From: Vampirovibrio sp.
GTDB lineage: Bacteria; Cyanobacteriota; Vampirovibrionia; Vampirovibrionales; Vampirovibrionaceae
Assembly (NCBI GenBank): GCA_019634025.1
Contig: JAHQWC010000062.1
Location: 1 to 35,772, forward strand
DNA length: 35,772 bases
Reading direction: 5' to 3'
Positions 24,343 to 32,075 of this stretch are shown here, piece by piece (positions within the stretch are counted from its first letter, which is position 1; every line of letters begins with the position of its first letter). Made by a program: the position numbers and the translations under genes. Below the pieces are notes generated by a model, which was not told the DNA's origin, did no database searches, and saw only the letters and a program-made list of their open reading frames with translations.

Positions 24343-24372
24343 TTGCCTGACATCTTCTTAAATGGGTACTAT
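24343..24372 (+). promoter_or_regulatory. Promoter candidate for the Wzc-like gene
   Basis: TTGCCT (24343-24348), an 18-base spacer and TACTAT (24367-24372) match the sigma-70 hexamers at four of six positions each. The predicted leader before GTG 24449 is about 70 bases. Confidence 0.3.
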
Positions 24373-24448
24373 AGCGTATTTTGTATGCGAATCCGTACGG
24401 GTTGCTCCAATTGAGTAAAGAGTAAATCGACGAGCCGAGAGTATTCAC

Positions 24449-26614
24449 GTGGCCGAAGAACAGTTTATTGAATCTGAATCTATCACCATCGATCTGCAAC
24501 GCGTCAGGCGGATTCTGTGGCAAAATTGCCATTTAATCGTGGGGACGACACTCCTGTGCGCAGCCATTGGTGTATTATTTGCGCTTCTGGCTTTTCATGA
24601 AAAATACCGGTCTGAATCTACGGTGCTCATGAACACTCAAGGCATGCCCTATATTGTCACGAATTACGGCCGATCTAGCGGCAGCCTGCTTAAGAGCGAT
24701 CCTATTAAAAACCAGGAAACACTCATTAAAAGTCGATTACTGGCTAAAAAAGTCATCAAGCATTTCTCACAGAAACATCCAGGCAAATTATCAGATATTA
24801 CGCCTGACTACCTGGCCGAGAAAGTAATCCAAGTCACACCGGTGTCCGGTACTGATTTTATCAAGCTATCTGCCATCTGGGATGATCCGACACTGGCTCG
24901 TGCCATGGTTAAAAGCTATTTGAACAGCTATTTCAACCTTTCAGACAGCATCTTGCGCCAGCCATTAAGCCACGAAAAAAAGTTGCTTATTGCTAAGGTC
25001 AAAGATTCCACCAATGATTTGGAGACATTAAACGATAAGATCCGACTATTCCAGCTAGAGCACGATGTCGTAGATATCAATGCAGAAATAGAACTAACGG
25101 TTGAAGAAATACAAGGCTTAGGCGCAAAGATTAAACGCCAAGAAGCTGACTTGGTCGAAAAAAACACAGCCTTTCAGAAGCTCACCACTCAACTCAACCT
25201 TAGTCCTCAGCAAGCCATTGCATCGGTTGCCGGTGGATTTAACGATGTTTTAAGGCATTTGGCAGAAGAATTAAATGAGGTAGAACGGGAAATCAATATT
25301 AAATCCGTCACTTATGCACCTACAAATCCAACTATGGTTAAATTACGTGAAAAAGCCGCCGTATTGAACCGCCAAATTGAAGATCAACAAATCAAAACAG
25401 TGGGCCGAAAATTTGAAACAGGCGATCTCGTCATTACCGATTCTATTCGGGCAGACATGGTCAGAAAGCTTACTAACCTAGAGACCGAACGATCGGCCAT
25501 TAAAAACAAATTGGCAACCTTTCGAGCACAAAAAAAGGCACTGGAAAAAAAGGTTGCTCACATGCCGCATACCAAATTAAAGTATGCTGAACTAACACTC
25601 AAGAAGAGGAATACAGAGGAAATCCTCACTCGGCTTCAAGAGAAATTGGCCGAGGTCAAAATTCAAGAAGCCGGTATTCACCAGAAACTCCGGATCATTG
25701 ACGTCCCATCACTCCCACATTCTCCGATTTTCCCAGGAAAACTCCATATCATCCTAATTTTCACCGTAGTTGGCTTGGTCATGAGTTCAACCGTAACTGT
25801 CGGTTTCCATTACCTTCAACAAAATCAAATCCGGCCAGAATTTTTGGAACACATGTTGAACATTCCTGTGTTAACAGTCTTACCCTGGGTTGCCCGCATC
25901 AAAAAGAAAAAGAATCGCCTTACCCCTGAAGGTGGGAACCTACAAGTTCTTCAGGCCAACAGCCATCAGGCAACCATCGCAGCCTATCAAGACTTGGCCC
26001 TTAACCTCAGCGTACAAGGGAACCTTCATCAAAAAAATGCTTTTGCCATGGCGTCTTTGTATCAAGATCCGTCAGAATCTTTTATCGCATCCAACCTCGG
26101 TTACTGCCTAGCCCAAGGTGGTCAACGGGTGGTCTTGGTAGATACAAATCTACGGAATCCTCGGTTGCATGAAACCTTTGGCCACAGCCTCAACTACGAA
26201 AAGGGCTTACCAGAGCTAATCAACACTGTCTCCGAGATGGCAGCTAAGAATCCCAACCTGCAACCGGAAGAATTGTTTCCCATCATCCAACAGGCCCTTA
26301 TTCCATCCCAAGCCCATCCAAACCTCTGCTATATCAACGCCGGAGTATCATTGGATAATACCTTTGAATTCCTAAACGCTAAAGGGTTTTCCTTATTGGT
26401 CAATGGTTTAAAAGAATATTTCGACTGGGCGCTGTTCGATACCTCCAGCCTGCTGAATTATCCGGATACTGCCGTTTTATTACGCCAGGTAGATAGCCTG
26501 TTGATGATCGTTGAGCAACAGGCTGATGAAGCCCAACTTCGGCAGGCCGCCAAAAAGGTTCAGCAAGTTCAAGGGAATATTATCGGCGCCATTATGCGTC
26601 AGCCGTTGGATTAA
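24449..26614 (+). CDS. Wzc-like polysaccharide chain-length protein with degenerate kinase domain
   Basis: This inner-membrane protein of the Wzz/BY-kinase class controls polysaccharide polymerisation and export. The 721 residues start at GTG 24449. A Wzz domain begins with a first membrane helix at about 29-49. A long periplasmic coiled-coil arm follows (about 190-410), ending with the GNVR-like boundary VPSLPHSPIFPGKL. The second helix is at about 432-455. The cytoplasmic P-loop-type domain spans about 528-720. The A' motif VVLVDTNLRNPRLH (Asp565) and the Walker B-like WALFDTSS (Asp664) remain. The Walker A site is replaced by ASLYQDPSESFIASNLG, with no Gly-Lys-Ser/Thr. There is no C-terminal tyrosine cluster. 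It is therefore probably a non-catalytic, structural version. No Wza, flippase or glycosyltransferase lies next to it; the bcsA-like gene is 10 kb away. Confidence 0.88.
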   Translation: MAEEQFIESESITIDLQRVRRILWQNCHLIVGTTLLCAAIGVLFALLAFHEKYRSESTVLMNTQGMPYIVTNYGRSSGSLLKSDPIKNQETLIKSRLLAKKVIKHFSQKHPGKLSDITPDYLAEKVIQVTPVSGTDFIKLSAIWDDPTLARAMVKSYLNSYFNLSDSILRQPLSHEKKLLIAKVKDSTNDLETLNDKIRLFQLEHDVVDINAEIELTVEEIQGLGAKIKRQEADLVEKNTAFQKLTTQLNLSPQQAIASVAGGFNDVLRHLAEELNEVEREINIKSVTYAPTNPTMVKLREKAAVLNRQIEDQQIKTVGRKFETGDLVITDSIRADMVRKLTNLETERSAIKNKLATFRAQKKALEKKVAHMPHTKLKYAELTLKKRNTEEILTRLQEKLAEVKIQEAGIHQKLRIIDVPSLPHSPIFPGKLHIILIFTVVGLVMSSTVTVGFHYLQQNQIRPEFLEHMLNIPVLTVLPWVARIKKKKNRLTPEGGNLQVLQANSHQATIAAYQDLALNLSVQGNLHQKNAFAMASLYQDPSESFIASNLGYCLAQGGQRVVLVDTNLRNPRLHETFGHSLNYEKGLPELINTVSEMAAKNPNLQPEELFPIIQQALIPSQAHPNLCYINAGVSLDNTFEFLNAKGFSLLVNGLKEYFDWALFDTSSLLNYPDTAVLLRQVDSLLMIVEQQADEAQLRQAAKKVQQVQGNIIGAIMRQPLD

Positions 26615-26697
26615 TACGCTGCCTAGAAAACCAACAAAGAAAAATAAGGCTTACATTGAAGGTAGCGAGTCAGAGTGCACTCAGCATAAATCCTAGG

Positions 26698-26703
26698 TAT
26701 AAT
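26698..26703 (+). promoter_or_regulatory. rnpB promoter (perfect TATAAT)
   Basis: TATAAT at 26698-26703 is placed 9 bases before the predicted 5' end of RNase P RNA. The minus-35 region (GTGCAC, 26675-26680) does not match consensus but lies inside a perfect 10-base palindrome, GAGTGCACTC (26673-26682). Confidence 0.6.
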
Positions 26704-26711
26704 ACTGTGGT

Positions 26712-27074
26712 AAAAAGAGCCGGACAAACGGTCGCGCGCAGTGGGTTTCTCACTGTGTGAGGAAAGTCCGGGCACCCCAGGGCAAATTGCCGGATAACGT
26801 CCGGTGTGGGCAACCACGAGGATAGTGCCACAGAAATGCAGACCGCCGATGGCCGATTTTCGGCACAGGCAAGGGTGCAACGGTGGGGTAAGAGCCCACC
26901 GGCAAAGCCGGAAGGCTTTGGCCAGGTAAACCCCGATTGGTGCAAGGCCGGAGGCAGCTGTTTAATCAGCAAGGGCGGCCCGCCCGCTTCCCAACCGCTT
27001 GAGCATGGTGGAGACACCCTGCCCAGATAGATGACCGTTCTCGACAGAACCCGGCTTATGGACGGCTCTTTTTA
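26712..27074 (+). ncRNA. rnpB: RNase P RNA (bacterial type A)
   Basis: This is the catalytic RNA of RNase P, which trims tRNA 5' leaders. The two halves of the universal P4 core are clear: GAGGAAAGTCCGGGC (26759-26773) and ACAGAACCCGGCTTATG (27044-27060). GATAGTGCCACAGAAA (about 26821-26836) is the conserved CR-II/III segment. The ends pair as helix P1 (AAAAAGAGCC at 26712-26721 with GGCTCTTTTT at 27064-27073), and this stem plus T-run probably also ends transcription. The length of about 363 bases fits type A. It lies alone between the Wzc-like and SulP genes. Confidence 0.97.
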
Positions 27075-27229
27075 CACTGAGTTTATAGTACTTTTGGTCA
27101 TTACTTTCCTCTCTTAAGGGGAGAAGCAAGCCTCAAAACTTGACAACGGGCGGGTACTTCAACCAAAATCAATTGAATAGACAAGTTACAGTAACGTTTC
27201 TGATCGAACAGTTGGGTTTAGAGTCTGAC

Positions 27230-28801
27230 ATGGCGAACGCATCTCCTACCGGGATATCACCGGCCACTCTCAAAAACGATTTTCTCTCTTCTATTGTGGT
27301 GTTCCTAGTGGCATTACCTCTATGTCTGGGTATTGCCATCGCATCCGGCTACCCGGCAGCAGCCGGTATCATTTCCGGTATTATCGGCGGTCTGGTTGTA
27401 GCAACCCTATCGGGTTGCCCTCTGCAGGTTAGCGGCCCAGCAGCAGGACTCATTACCATCATATGGGAAGCCGCCCAAACCCATGGCATTGAAAATGTCG
27501 GTATTATAATTCTGGTTGCCGGTGGCCTGCAAATACTGATGGGAATTTTTTCTCTGGGACAATGGTTCCGGGCCGTTTCTCCTGCCGTTATCCAGGGAAT
27601 GCTGGCAGGTATTGGTGTTCTAATCTTTTCCAGTCAGTTTCATGTGATGGTAGATGATACTCCTAAGGGCAATGGATTGGAAAACTTGTTGTCCATTCCC
27701 CAGGCCATTATGAAGGGCTTGGTTCCCGTGGAAGGCTCCACCCATCACATCGCTGCCGGCATCGGCCTGCTCACCATAGTTGTTATCATTGGCTGGAGTT
27801 GGATACCCGGCAAACTCAAGATGATTCCAGCGCCACTGGTAGCTGTGATTGCCGCCTTGGTGGTAGCAGCTATCCTGGGTCTACCCATTAACTACGTAGA
27901 GATTCCTTCAAACCTGGCAGAATCCGTCCGACTTGTGAATCCATCTCAATTTTCTATGCTGGCGGAGCCCAGCGTTTGGATCACCATTTTAAGTGTTGCC
28001 TTCATCGCCAGCGCCGAAACTTTGTTGACGGCCACCGCTGTGGAACAGATGACGGAAAAGTCCAAAACGGACTACAACAAGGAAGTGTTGGCACAGGGTG
28101 TGGGAAATGCCCTTGCCGGCGTCTTAGGCGCTTTGCCCATTACCGGCGTTATCGTTCGTAGCTCGGCCAACGTCCAGGCTGGTGCGGAAACCCGTATGTC
28201 TGCTATTTTCCACGGTATTTGGATGCTGATTTTTGTGATGGTGATTCCCTTTGTACTGGAAAACATTCCCGTCGCCAGCTTGGCCGCTATATTGGTATAC
28301 ACCGGTTACAAACTGGTCAATGTCCATGCCATTCGCCGCCTGGCCACCTTTGGCAAGGCTGAAGTGGCTATTTATGTAGCCACCGTCATGGGCATCGTCC
28401 TCACCAACCTGCTGGAAGGGGTCGTCATCGGCCTGGGGCTGGCTCTCATCAAGTGGATTTACAGTCACTCCCAACTGGACATTGAGCCGGTATCCAAACC
28501 TGAAGAAAACGTTGAGTATATTCATTTTAGAGGCAGCGCCAGCTTTGTGAATTTACCCAAAATTGCTTCGGCCTTGGACGCTGTACCCATCGGCAAAACC
28601 GTCTATATCCATACCCAAGAATTGCACGTAGTCGATCAAGCTGTTATTGAGTTATTCGAAAGCTTTGAAAAGCGCTACAAGCTCTCTGAGGGAACGGTAA
28701 ACGTAGAGTGGTCTCAACTAATGGCCAATGCCCGCCGCCAGGATCCCCTACGCTCCTCAGCCGAAAAGGCAAAAGAGAAAGAAGAGAACGGGATCAAATA
28801 A
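27230..28801 (+). CDS. SulP family inorganic anion transporter (bicarbonate or sulfate)
   Basis: This inner-membrane transporter has about 12-14 helices and a C-terminal STAS domain. From ATG 27230 (MANASPTGISPATLKNDFLS) it has 523 residues. Family features are the first helix FLSSIVVFLVALPLCLGIAI, the second-helix region GIISGIIGGLVVATLSGCPL with VSGPAAGLITI, SAETLLTATAVEQMT, and LPITGVIVRSSANVQAGAETRMSA. The STAS region (about 425-505) includes YIHFRGSASFVNLPKIASAL. The FLVALPLCLGIA and SGPAAG style is typical of SulP proteins often found next to carbonic anhydrase, which favours bicarbonate; no carbonic anhydrase is in the window. The frame is open back to TTG 27140, with a distant GGGGAGAAG, so a 553-residue form is possible. 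A small hairpin follows the stop. Confidence 0.9.
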   Translation: MANASPTGISPATLKNDFLSSIVVFLVALPLCLGIAIASGYPAAAGIISGIIGGLVVATLSGCPLQVSGPAAGLITIIWEAAQTHGIENVGIIILVAGGLQILMGIFSLGQWFRAVSPAVIQGMLAGIGVLIFSSQFHVMVDDTPKGNGLENLLSIPQAIMKGLVPVEGSTHHIAAGIGLLTIVVIIGWSWIPGKLKMIPAPLVAVIAALVVAAILGLPINYVEIPSNLAESVRLVNPSQFSMLAEPSVWITILSVAFIASAETLLTATAVEQMTEKSKTDYNKEVLAQGVGNALAGVLGALPITGVIVRSSANVQAGAETRMSAIFHGIWMLIFVMVIPFVLENIPVASLAAILVYTGYKLVNVHAIRRLATFGKAEVAIYVATVMGIVLTNLLEGVVIGLGLALIKWIYSHSQLDIEPVSKPEENVEYIHFRGSASFVNLPKIASALDAVPIGKTVYIHTQELHVVDQAVIELFESFEKRYKLSEGTVNVEWSQLMANARRQDPLRSSAEKAKEKEENGIK

Positions 28802-28815
28802 GACCCTCGGTCTTA
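28799..28815. terminator. Small hairpin between convergent SulP and panD genes
   Basis: TAAGACC (28799-28805) and GGTCTTA (28809-28815) pair across a CTC loop, with the arm including the SulP stop codon. Only short A/T tracts flank it (AAAA on the plus side), so it is a weak bidirectional terminator candidate. Confidence 0.35.
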
Positions 28816-28831
28816 AAATCATGGCTCAAAC

Positions 28832-29218
28832 CTAAACCGGCAATATCTCCGGCGTCTCATTAACTGGCCGGTTGTTTTCATCCACAAACACCAAGGTGGG
28901 CTTCCATGTGTCAGCCTGAGTTTTAGGCAGCGTGGCATAAGCCGCAATAATCACCAAATCTCCCCGATTCATCAAATGCGCCGCCGCTCCGTTGCTACGG
29001 ATCATCCCACTCCCCCGCTCAGCCGGAATGGCATATGTGGTCAGCCGATTGCCATTGGTCACGTTGTAAATATCGATCTGCTGAAACTCCGTCAATCCCG
29101 CCGCATCCATCAAGTCCTCATCAATGCTCAGGCTCCCCTCATAATGCAAATCCGCCCCGGTCACCCGGACTCGGTGGATTTTGGCATAGAGGACAGGAAT
29201 TTGAAGATCAGATGTCAT
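28832..29218 (-). CDS. panD: Aspartate 1-decarboxylase (pyruvoyl enzyme)
   Basis: PanD makes beta-alanine from aspartate for pantothenate and CoA. The 128-residue proenzyme is of normal length and matches the family throughout: AKIHRVRVTGADLHYEGSLS, then IDEDLMDAAGL, IDIYNVTNGNRLTTYAI, AERGSGMIRSNGAAAHL, GDLVIIAAY and TWKPTLVFVDENN. Self-cleavage is expected between Gly28 and Ser29, turning Ser29 into the pyruvoyl group. The catalytic Lys13 and Tyr62-equivalent region are present. The start is ATG 29218 with a weak ribosome site; the N-terminus is four residues longer than in E. coli. It lies 94 bases after an unknown exported-protein gene on the same strand. No panB or panC is in the window. 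Confidence 0.96.
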   Translation of the reverse strand: MTSDLQIPVLYAKIHRVRVTGADLHYEGSLSIDEDLMDAAGLTEFQQIDIYNVTNGNRLTTYAIPAERGSGMIRSNGAAAHLMNRGDLVIIAAYATLPKTQADTWKPTLVFVDENNRPVNETPEILPV

Positions 29219-29312
29219 GACCAGATAACATTCTTATTAGGCTGCTACGGGATGAAGAAGCTACTACAGTAACACAAGTGATGACTCCCTTACCAGCCCG
29301 TTAAAAGGGTCG

Positions 29313-30074
29313 TTACTGGCGAATCATCGCCGCAGGCTTGGCGATCATCGTGGTCAACTCCAGGGTCGCCCGCTCACCAATCAGTTCTGCCAAAGCAGCC
29401 TGGCCTTTTTCGCTATCAATATGATCCACCCCATATTCCACCTGAGTCTTAATTTCCACCTGCCGGGCGGCAATTTTTTTATTATACCGATGCCGAAAAT
29501 ACATCTGCCCTCCCAGCACTGCCAGGGACACGGCACTCCCGACAACACCCAGCACTGAAGCAGTAGGGCTATCCCGCTCGATAGAGTGTTCTTCTCCTTC
29601 TGCATGGGCCTCACCACCTGCATCCAGGGTAGCCAAAGACAACACACTCGAGGCCATCCCTAAACCAGAAAGTCCAATAGCGCTGACTGTGCCAACCTTA
29701 CCCAGACGTCCACTTTTTTTAAGATAACGACGGATCTCCGGATCCCGTTCATAAGCCATAGTTAAAGCCAGGTTAACCCACAAACTGTCGGACAGTACCG
29801 AATGCTCCACAGAACCATGCTGTTGAGACACCTGATCCACATGGCCGGCAACAATGCTGCTGGTAAATTCCACGTTACCGTCATCGGCATGGGCCAGTTC
29901 GAGTTTGGTATCGTCTGTAGGCAGCGCCAACTCAACAACTGCAGGCAAATTTTCAGCTACGGACGCATTGTTGATTCCGTCCGCCGCCTGTACAAACGCT
30001 ATTCCACTAGTATGCCAGGCAACACTTACCATCAGCGACGCCGCCAAAACTTGTTGAGAAGACCATGGATTCAT
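29313..30074 (-). CDS. Exported protein of unknown function with two membrane segments
   Basis: From ATG 30074 (MNPWSSQQVLAASLMVSVAW) the protein has 253 residues, with AAGGTGG eight bases upstream. The open frame continues to 30266, but that extension has no ribosome site and would overlap the divergent M48 promoter. Residues 1-32 look like a signal peptide ending FVQAADG. The middle is acidic and His-containing (DDTKLELAHADDGNVEF; QQHGSVEHSV). Two hydrophobic segments follow (about 140-165 KVGTVSAIGLSGLGMASSVL; about 187-207 SVLGVVGSAVSLAVLGG), separated by AHAEGEEHSIERDS. A basic segment with YFRHRYNKKIAARQVEIK and a helical tail end the protein. No family is recognised. It is divergent from the M48 protease gene with a shared 168-base regulatory region, which hints at a linked role. 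Confidence 0.7.
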   Translation of the reverse strand: MNPWSSQQVLAASLMVSVAWHTSGIAFVQAADGINNASVAENLPAVVELALPTDDTKLELAHADDGNVEFTSSIVAGHVDQVSQQHGSVEHSVLSDSLWVNLALTMAYERDPEIRRYLKKSGRLGKVGTVSAIGLSGLGMASSVLSLATLDAGGEAHAEGEEHSIERDSPTASVLGVVGSAVSLAVLGGQMYFRHRYNKKIAARQVEIKTQVEYGVDHIDSEKGQAALAELIGERATLELTTMIAKPAAMIRQ

Positions 30075-30146
30075 CCTTGACCACCTTTTATCGTTGAAAT
30101 AGCTGACACCCTGCTCAATTTCTTGCAGAATATGAGGGTATCTTAA

Positions 30147-30163
30147 TTGCAATATTATTGCAA
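30147..30163. promoter_or_regulatory. Perfect 17-base palindrome (operator candidate)
   Basis: TTGCAATA (30147-30154), one central T, and TATTGCAA (30156-30163) form a perfect inverted repeat between the divergent exported-protein and M48 genes. The 8+1+8 geometry and A/T-rich centre are reminiscent of Fur-superfamily metal regulator sites, but the exact motif is not one I can assign. Confidence 0.45.
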
Positions 30164-30211
30164 TAAAACCATAGGGAACGTCTAGACCAGTTATAACGTC
30201 TATGGTTTTAT
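30163..30211 (+). promoter_or_regulatory. ECF-type promoter inside a 12-base inverted repeat, upstream of M48
   Basis: GGAACG (30175-30180), a 16-base spacer and CGTCTA (30197-30202) closely match promoters of envelope-stress ECF sigma factors. The promoter is enclosed by a perfect 12-base inverted repeat (ATAAAACCATAG 30163-30174; CTATGGTTTTAT 30200-30211). It also contains a direct repeat AACGTCTA (30177-30184 and 30195-30202) and the palindrome GTCTAGAC (30180-30187). Predicted initiation is near 30208, about 35 bases before the start codon. Confidence 0.5.
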
Positions 30212-30242
30212 CACGGTGACTGACTGGAAAGGGAGCCTTACG

Positions 30243-30971
30243 GTGGTGATAAAACACATCCGGCAATTACTCCTCGGGTTTATGATAGGTGCTGCCCTTT
30301 TGGCTAGTCTTGAACTCGGCGCTTCAGCCCATGACCATCACCCCATCCTCGTCGCCCAGCGCACCCAAACGGTACAAAAAGCAGGCGTGCAAAAAACCAA
30401 GGTTCTCCCCGGCAACAGCCAACATGCCCAAGCCATTCTCAACCGGCTCTTGCAACGCAACGGCCTGCCCCAAAATCTTGTCCAACGCATTGCCGTTGTC
30501 CAGTCCAACACCCTCAACGCCGCCACCAACGGCGAGTCCATTACCTTTACCTCTGCCTTGTGGAACAAGCTCAAAACAGACGACCAAAAGGCCTTTGTCA
30601 TCTCTCATGAAATGGCCCACATTGACCTCAACCATGTCCAAAAAACCCAGGTCCGCCGCATCGGCATCATTGGCGCCGGGTACCTCCTCAACCGGCTCAT
30701 GGGTAGCGACGGCTCTCAAAAAAGCAAGCTCCTCACCACCACCACCCAGGCCGGACTCGCCCTCACAGACTTAAAGTTCTCCCGAAACGCCGAATACCAG
30801 GCCGACGAACGCGGCATGCAACTCCTCGCCCGGGCAGGCTATGCTCCCCAAGCAGCTATTGAAACCCTGGAAATCCTCGGCGCCAACAACTCCGCCAACA
30901 CCCCCCAATTCCTCTCCAGCCACCCCAAAAGCCGCAGCCGCATCGAAGCCCTAGTCCGCCAGTATCGGTAA
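30243..30971 (+). CDS. Exported M48 family zinc metalloprotease
   Basis: This is a short Oma1/BepA-type peptidase, probably periplasmic. From GTG 30243 it has 242 residues. I chose this start because AAAGGGAG (30228-30235) is seven bases upstream and the product then begins with a proper signal peptide (VIKHIRQLLLGFMIGAALLA, ending GASA). GTG 30216 in the same frame has no such site, and GTG 30246 is also possible. The zinc motif is FVISHEMAHIDLNH (HExxH at 122-126), and the third ligand is in NAEYQADERG (Glu184, with Asp188). The tail FLSSHPKSRSRIEAL is the conserved M48 SSHP stretch. It lacks the TPR domain of BepA. Its promoter region looks stress-responsive, which fits a role in envelope protein quality control. 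Confidence 0.92.
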   Translation: MVIKHIRQLLLGFMIGAALLASLELGASAHDHHPILVAQRTQTVQKAGVQKTKVLPGNSQHAQAILNRLLQRNGLPQNLVQRIAVVQSNTLNAATNGESITFTSALWNKLKTDDQKAFVISHEMAHIDLNHVQKTQVRRIGIIGAGYLLNRLMGSDGSQKSKLLTTTTQAGLALTDLKFSRNAEYQADERGMQLLARAGYAPQAAIETLEILGANNSANTPQFLSSHPKSRSRIEALVRQYR

Positions 30972-31020
30972 CCCCGATTTCGAATTTTAAACCGCTATCC
31001 AACATCACAACATTCAATCG

Positions 31021-31034
31021 ATAGGACTTACGCA
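31021..31034 (+). repeat. Short dispersed repeat ATAGGACTTACGCA (copy 2)
   Basis: ATAGGACTTACGCA here and ATAGGACTTATGCA at 15514-15527 differ at one of 14 bases, and both are intergenic. This resembles the end of a small mobile element, but no matching second end is visible at either place. Chance similarity cannot be excluded. Confidence 0.25.
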
Positions 31035-31054
31035 ACCCGTCTGCTGTATTTTGT

Positions 31055-31096
31055 AAAAAGGCCGAACGAGCGGCAGCAATGCCGCGAAGTGAGGCC
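31055..31096 (-). terminator. Terminator-like hairpin after the 200-residue protein gene
   Basis: GCGGCA (31070-31075) and TGCCGC (31080-31085) pair across a GCAA tetraloop, with outer GGCC/GGCC arms (31060-31063, 31093-31096) flanking a purine-rich internal loop. Read on the minus strand the hairpin is followed by five T, so it could terminate the gene ending at 31208. A second hairpin, GGGGCC/GGCCCC (31120-31138), lies between. Both belong to a 236-base stretch with no protein gene that I can support. Confidence 0.5.
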
Positions 31097-31207
31097 AAAT
31101 AATTACTAGGGTCGGGTTTGGGGCCGGATACAGGCCCCACGGCCAACTCTGCTGGCTTTCCAACCAACCATAGCCGCTTATCTACAACTTACACAGGCAA
31201 GTGCATT

Positions 31208-31810
31208 TTACTTCCGAAACCGCCGATCATTCTTCTTCTCAGTCGAAATAATATGCCGCCGCTGCTCAGATTTACCCCCCAATAGCGGCCCACCAGTGCG
31301 TCCCTTACGATCCACCACCTTAATGCTCTTAGAATCTTCCGTCAGCATCACATAGGCGTCTTTCAAAATACTATCTACCTCTTTCACCAGGTCCTGACCA
31401 TAAGACAACCGTTTGGTCTCTTGCTCATGGATATACAGGGCAATCTCCACCACTCGGGTGGCAAACACCTCCAACACCTCTTCCGGCACCGTAGACATCA
31501 TAGTAAAGGCTCTGTGGAGACTGGGAGTACCGTCAAACCACCGATGTTTATCGCTGGCCTTATACAACCCCATAATCCGGGCAGAACTCACCCCCACCGA
31601 GCTGGCCCCACTATTCCGTCGAAGCCGGCGGTGATGATCAATACAATCGTTCAAGTGCTTGGCAATCACTCCTTGAATCTCCGGCGGCAGCTGCTTGGTC
31701 AGCTTAATCGCCTGCGCCATTTTTGGCACAGCATCATACCACCGGCTTTTGGGGTGCAAATTTTGTGGATGCTGCCGCTCAAGGAGATCAGGCCGCTCAA
31801 TTTCATCCAT
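31208..31810 (-). CDS. Protein of unknown function
   Basis: This is a 200-residue soluble, mostly helical and basic protein. It starts at ATG 31810 with GGAG eight bases upstream. The N-terminal part (DLLERQHPQNLHPKSRWYDA) leads into helices with QGVIAKHLNDCIDHHRRLRR. A central block contains SSARIMGLYKASDKHRWFDG and LHRAFTMMSTVPEEVLEVFA. A helix YIHEQETKRLSYGQDLVKEV follows. The C-terminus is a basic, probably disordered tail (RRHIISTEKKNDRRFRK). There is no signal peptide and no membrane segment. I recognise no domain. It sits downstream of the giant helical protein on the same strand, 265 bases away, with a hairpin repeat between, so a functional link is possible but unproven. Confidence 0.7.
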   Translation of the reverse strand: MDEIERPDLLERQHPQNLHPKSRWYDAVPKMAQAIKLTKQLPPEIQGVIAKHLNDCIDHHRRLRRNSGASSVGVSSARIMGLYKASDKHRWFDGTPSLHRAFTMMSTVPEEVLEVFATRVVEIALYIHEQETKRLSYGQDLVKEVDSILKDAYVMLTEDSKSIKVVDRKGRTGGPLLGGKSEQRRHIISTEKKNDRRFRK

Positions 31811-31960
31811 GAGGTAGGCTCCGGAAGCTCTTCCTAAAACAACCGGCTAAAACAAACCGGCTATTCCTTATATCGGCAAAACGTAAACAAAGTTAAGCTA
31901 TCCATCGTGTTCAACTAAGACTAACTGACAATTAAACACTGAAGCCCCCGCCAATGTGTC

Positions 31961-31980
31961 ATTCCCGCGAAGGCGGGAAT
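31961..31980. repeat. dRS3/REP-like palindromic repeat
   Basis: ATTCCCGC (31961-31968) and GCGGGAAT (31973-31980) form a perfect eight-base stem with a GAAG loop, flanked by GTC and CCA. The ATTCCCGC-N4-GCGGGAAT form is the same as the dRS3/REP-like intergenic repeats scattered in many bacterial genomes. It lies 96 bases after the end of the giant protein gene and may protect or terminate that transcript. Confidence 0.6.
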
Positions 31981-32075
31981 CCATTGAGAGGACTTGAAAA
32001 TCATTGCAGCCACTGACTTTTAGAAAAATCCGAACATTAGATGTGGATTAGCACTGGCAATACGCTATAGCCCGC

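Noticed and set aside
24270-24448. Possible tRNA or structured RNA between queA and the Wzc-like gene
   Set aside because: No cloverleaf or conserved T-loop can be drawn; only a loose CTGATCT/AGATCAG pairing is present.
26691-26706. TCCTAGGTATAATACT resembles the minus-10 part of common synthetic promoters
   Set aside because: The upstream half does not match and the element is correctly placed for rnpB, so this is chance similarity and not vector sequence.
30289-30774. Second plus-strand frame of 161 codons over the M48 gene
   Set aside because: Pro/Ser-rich shadow frame produced by GC-rich codon use of the true gene.
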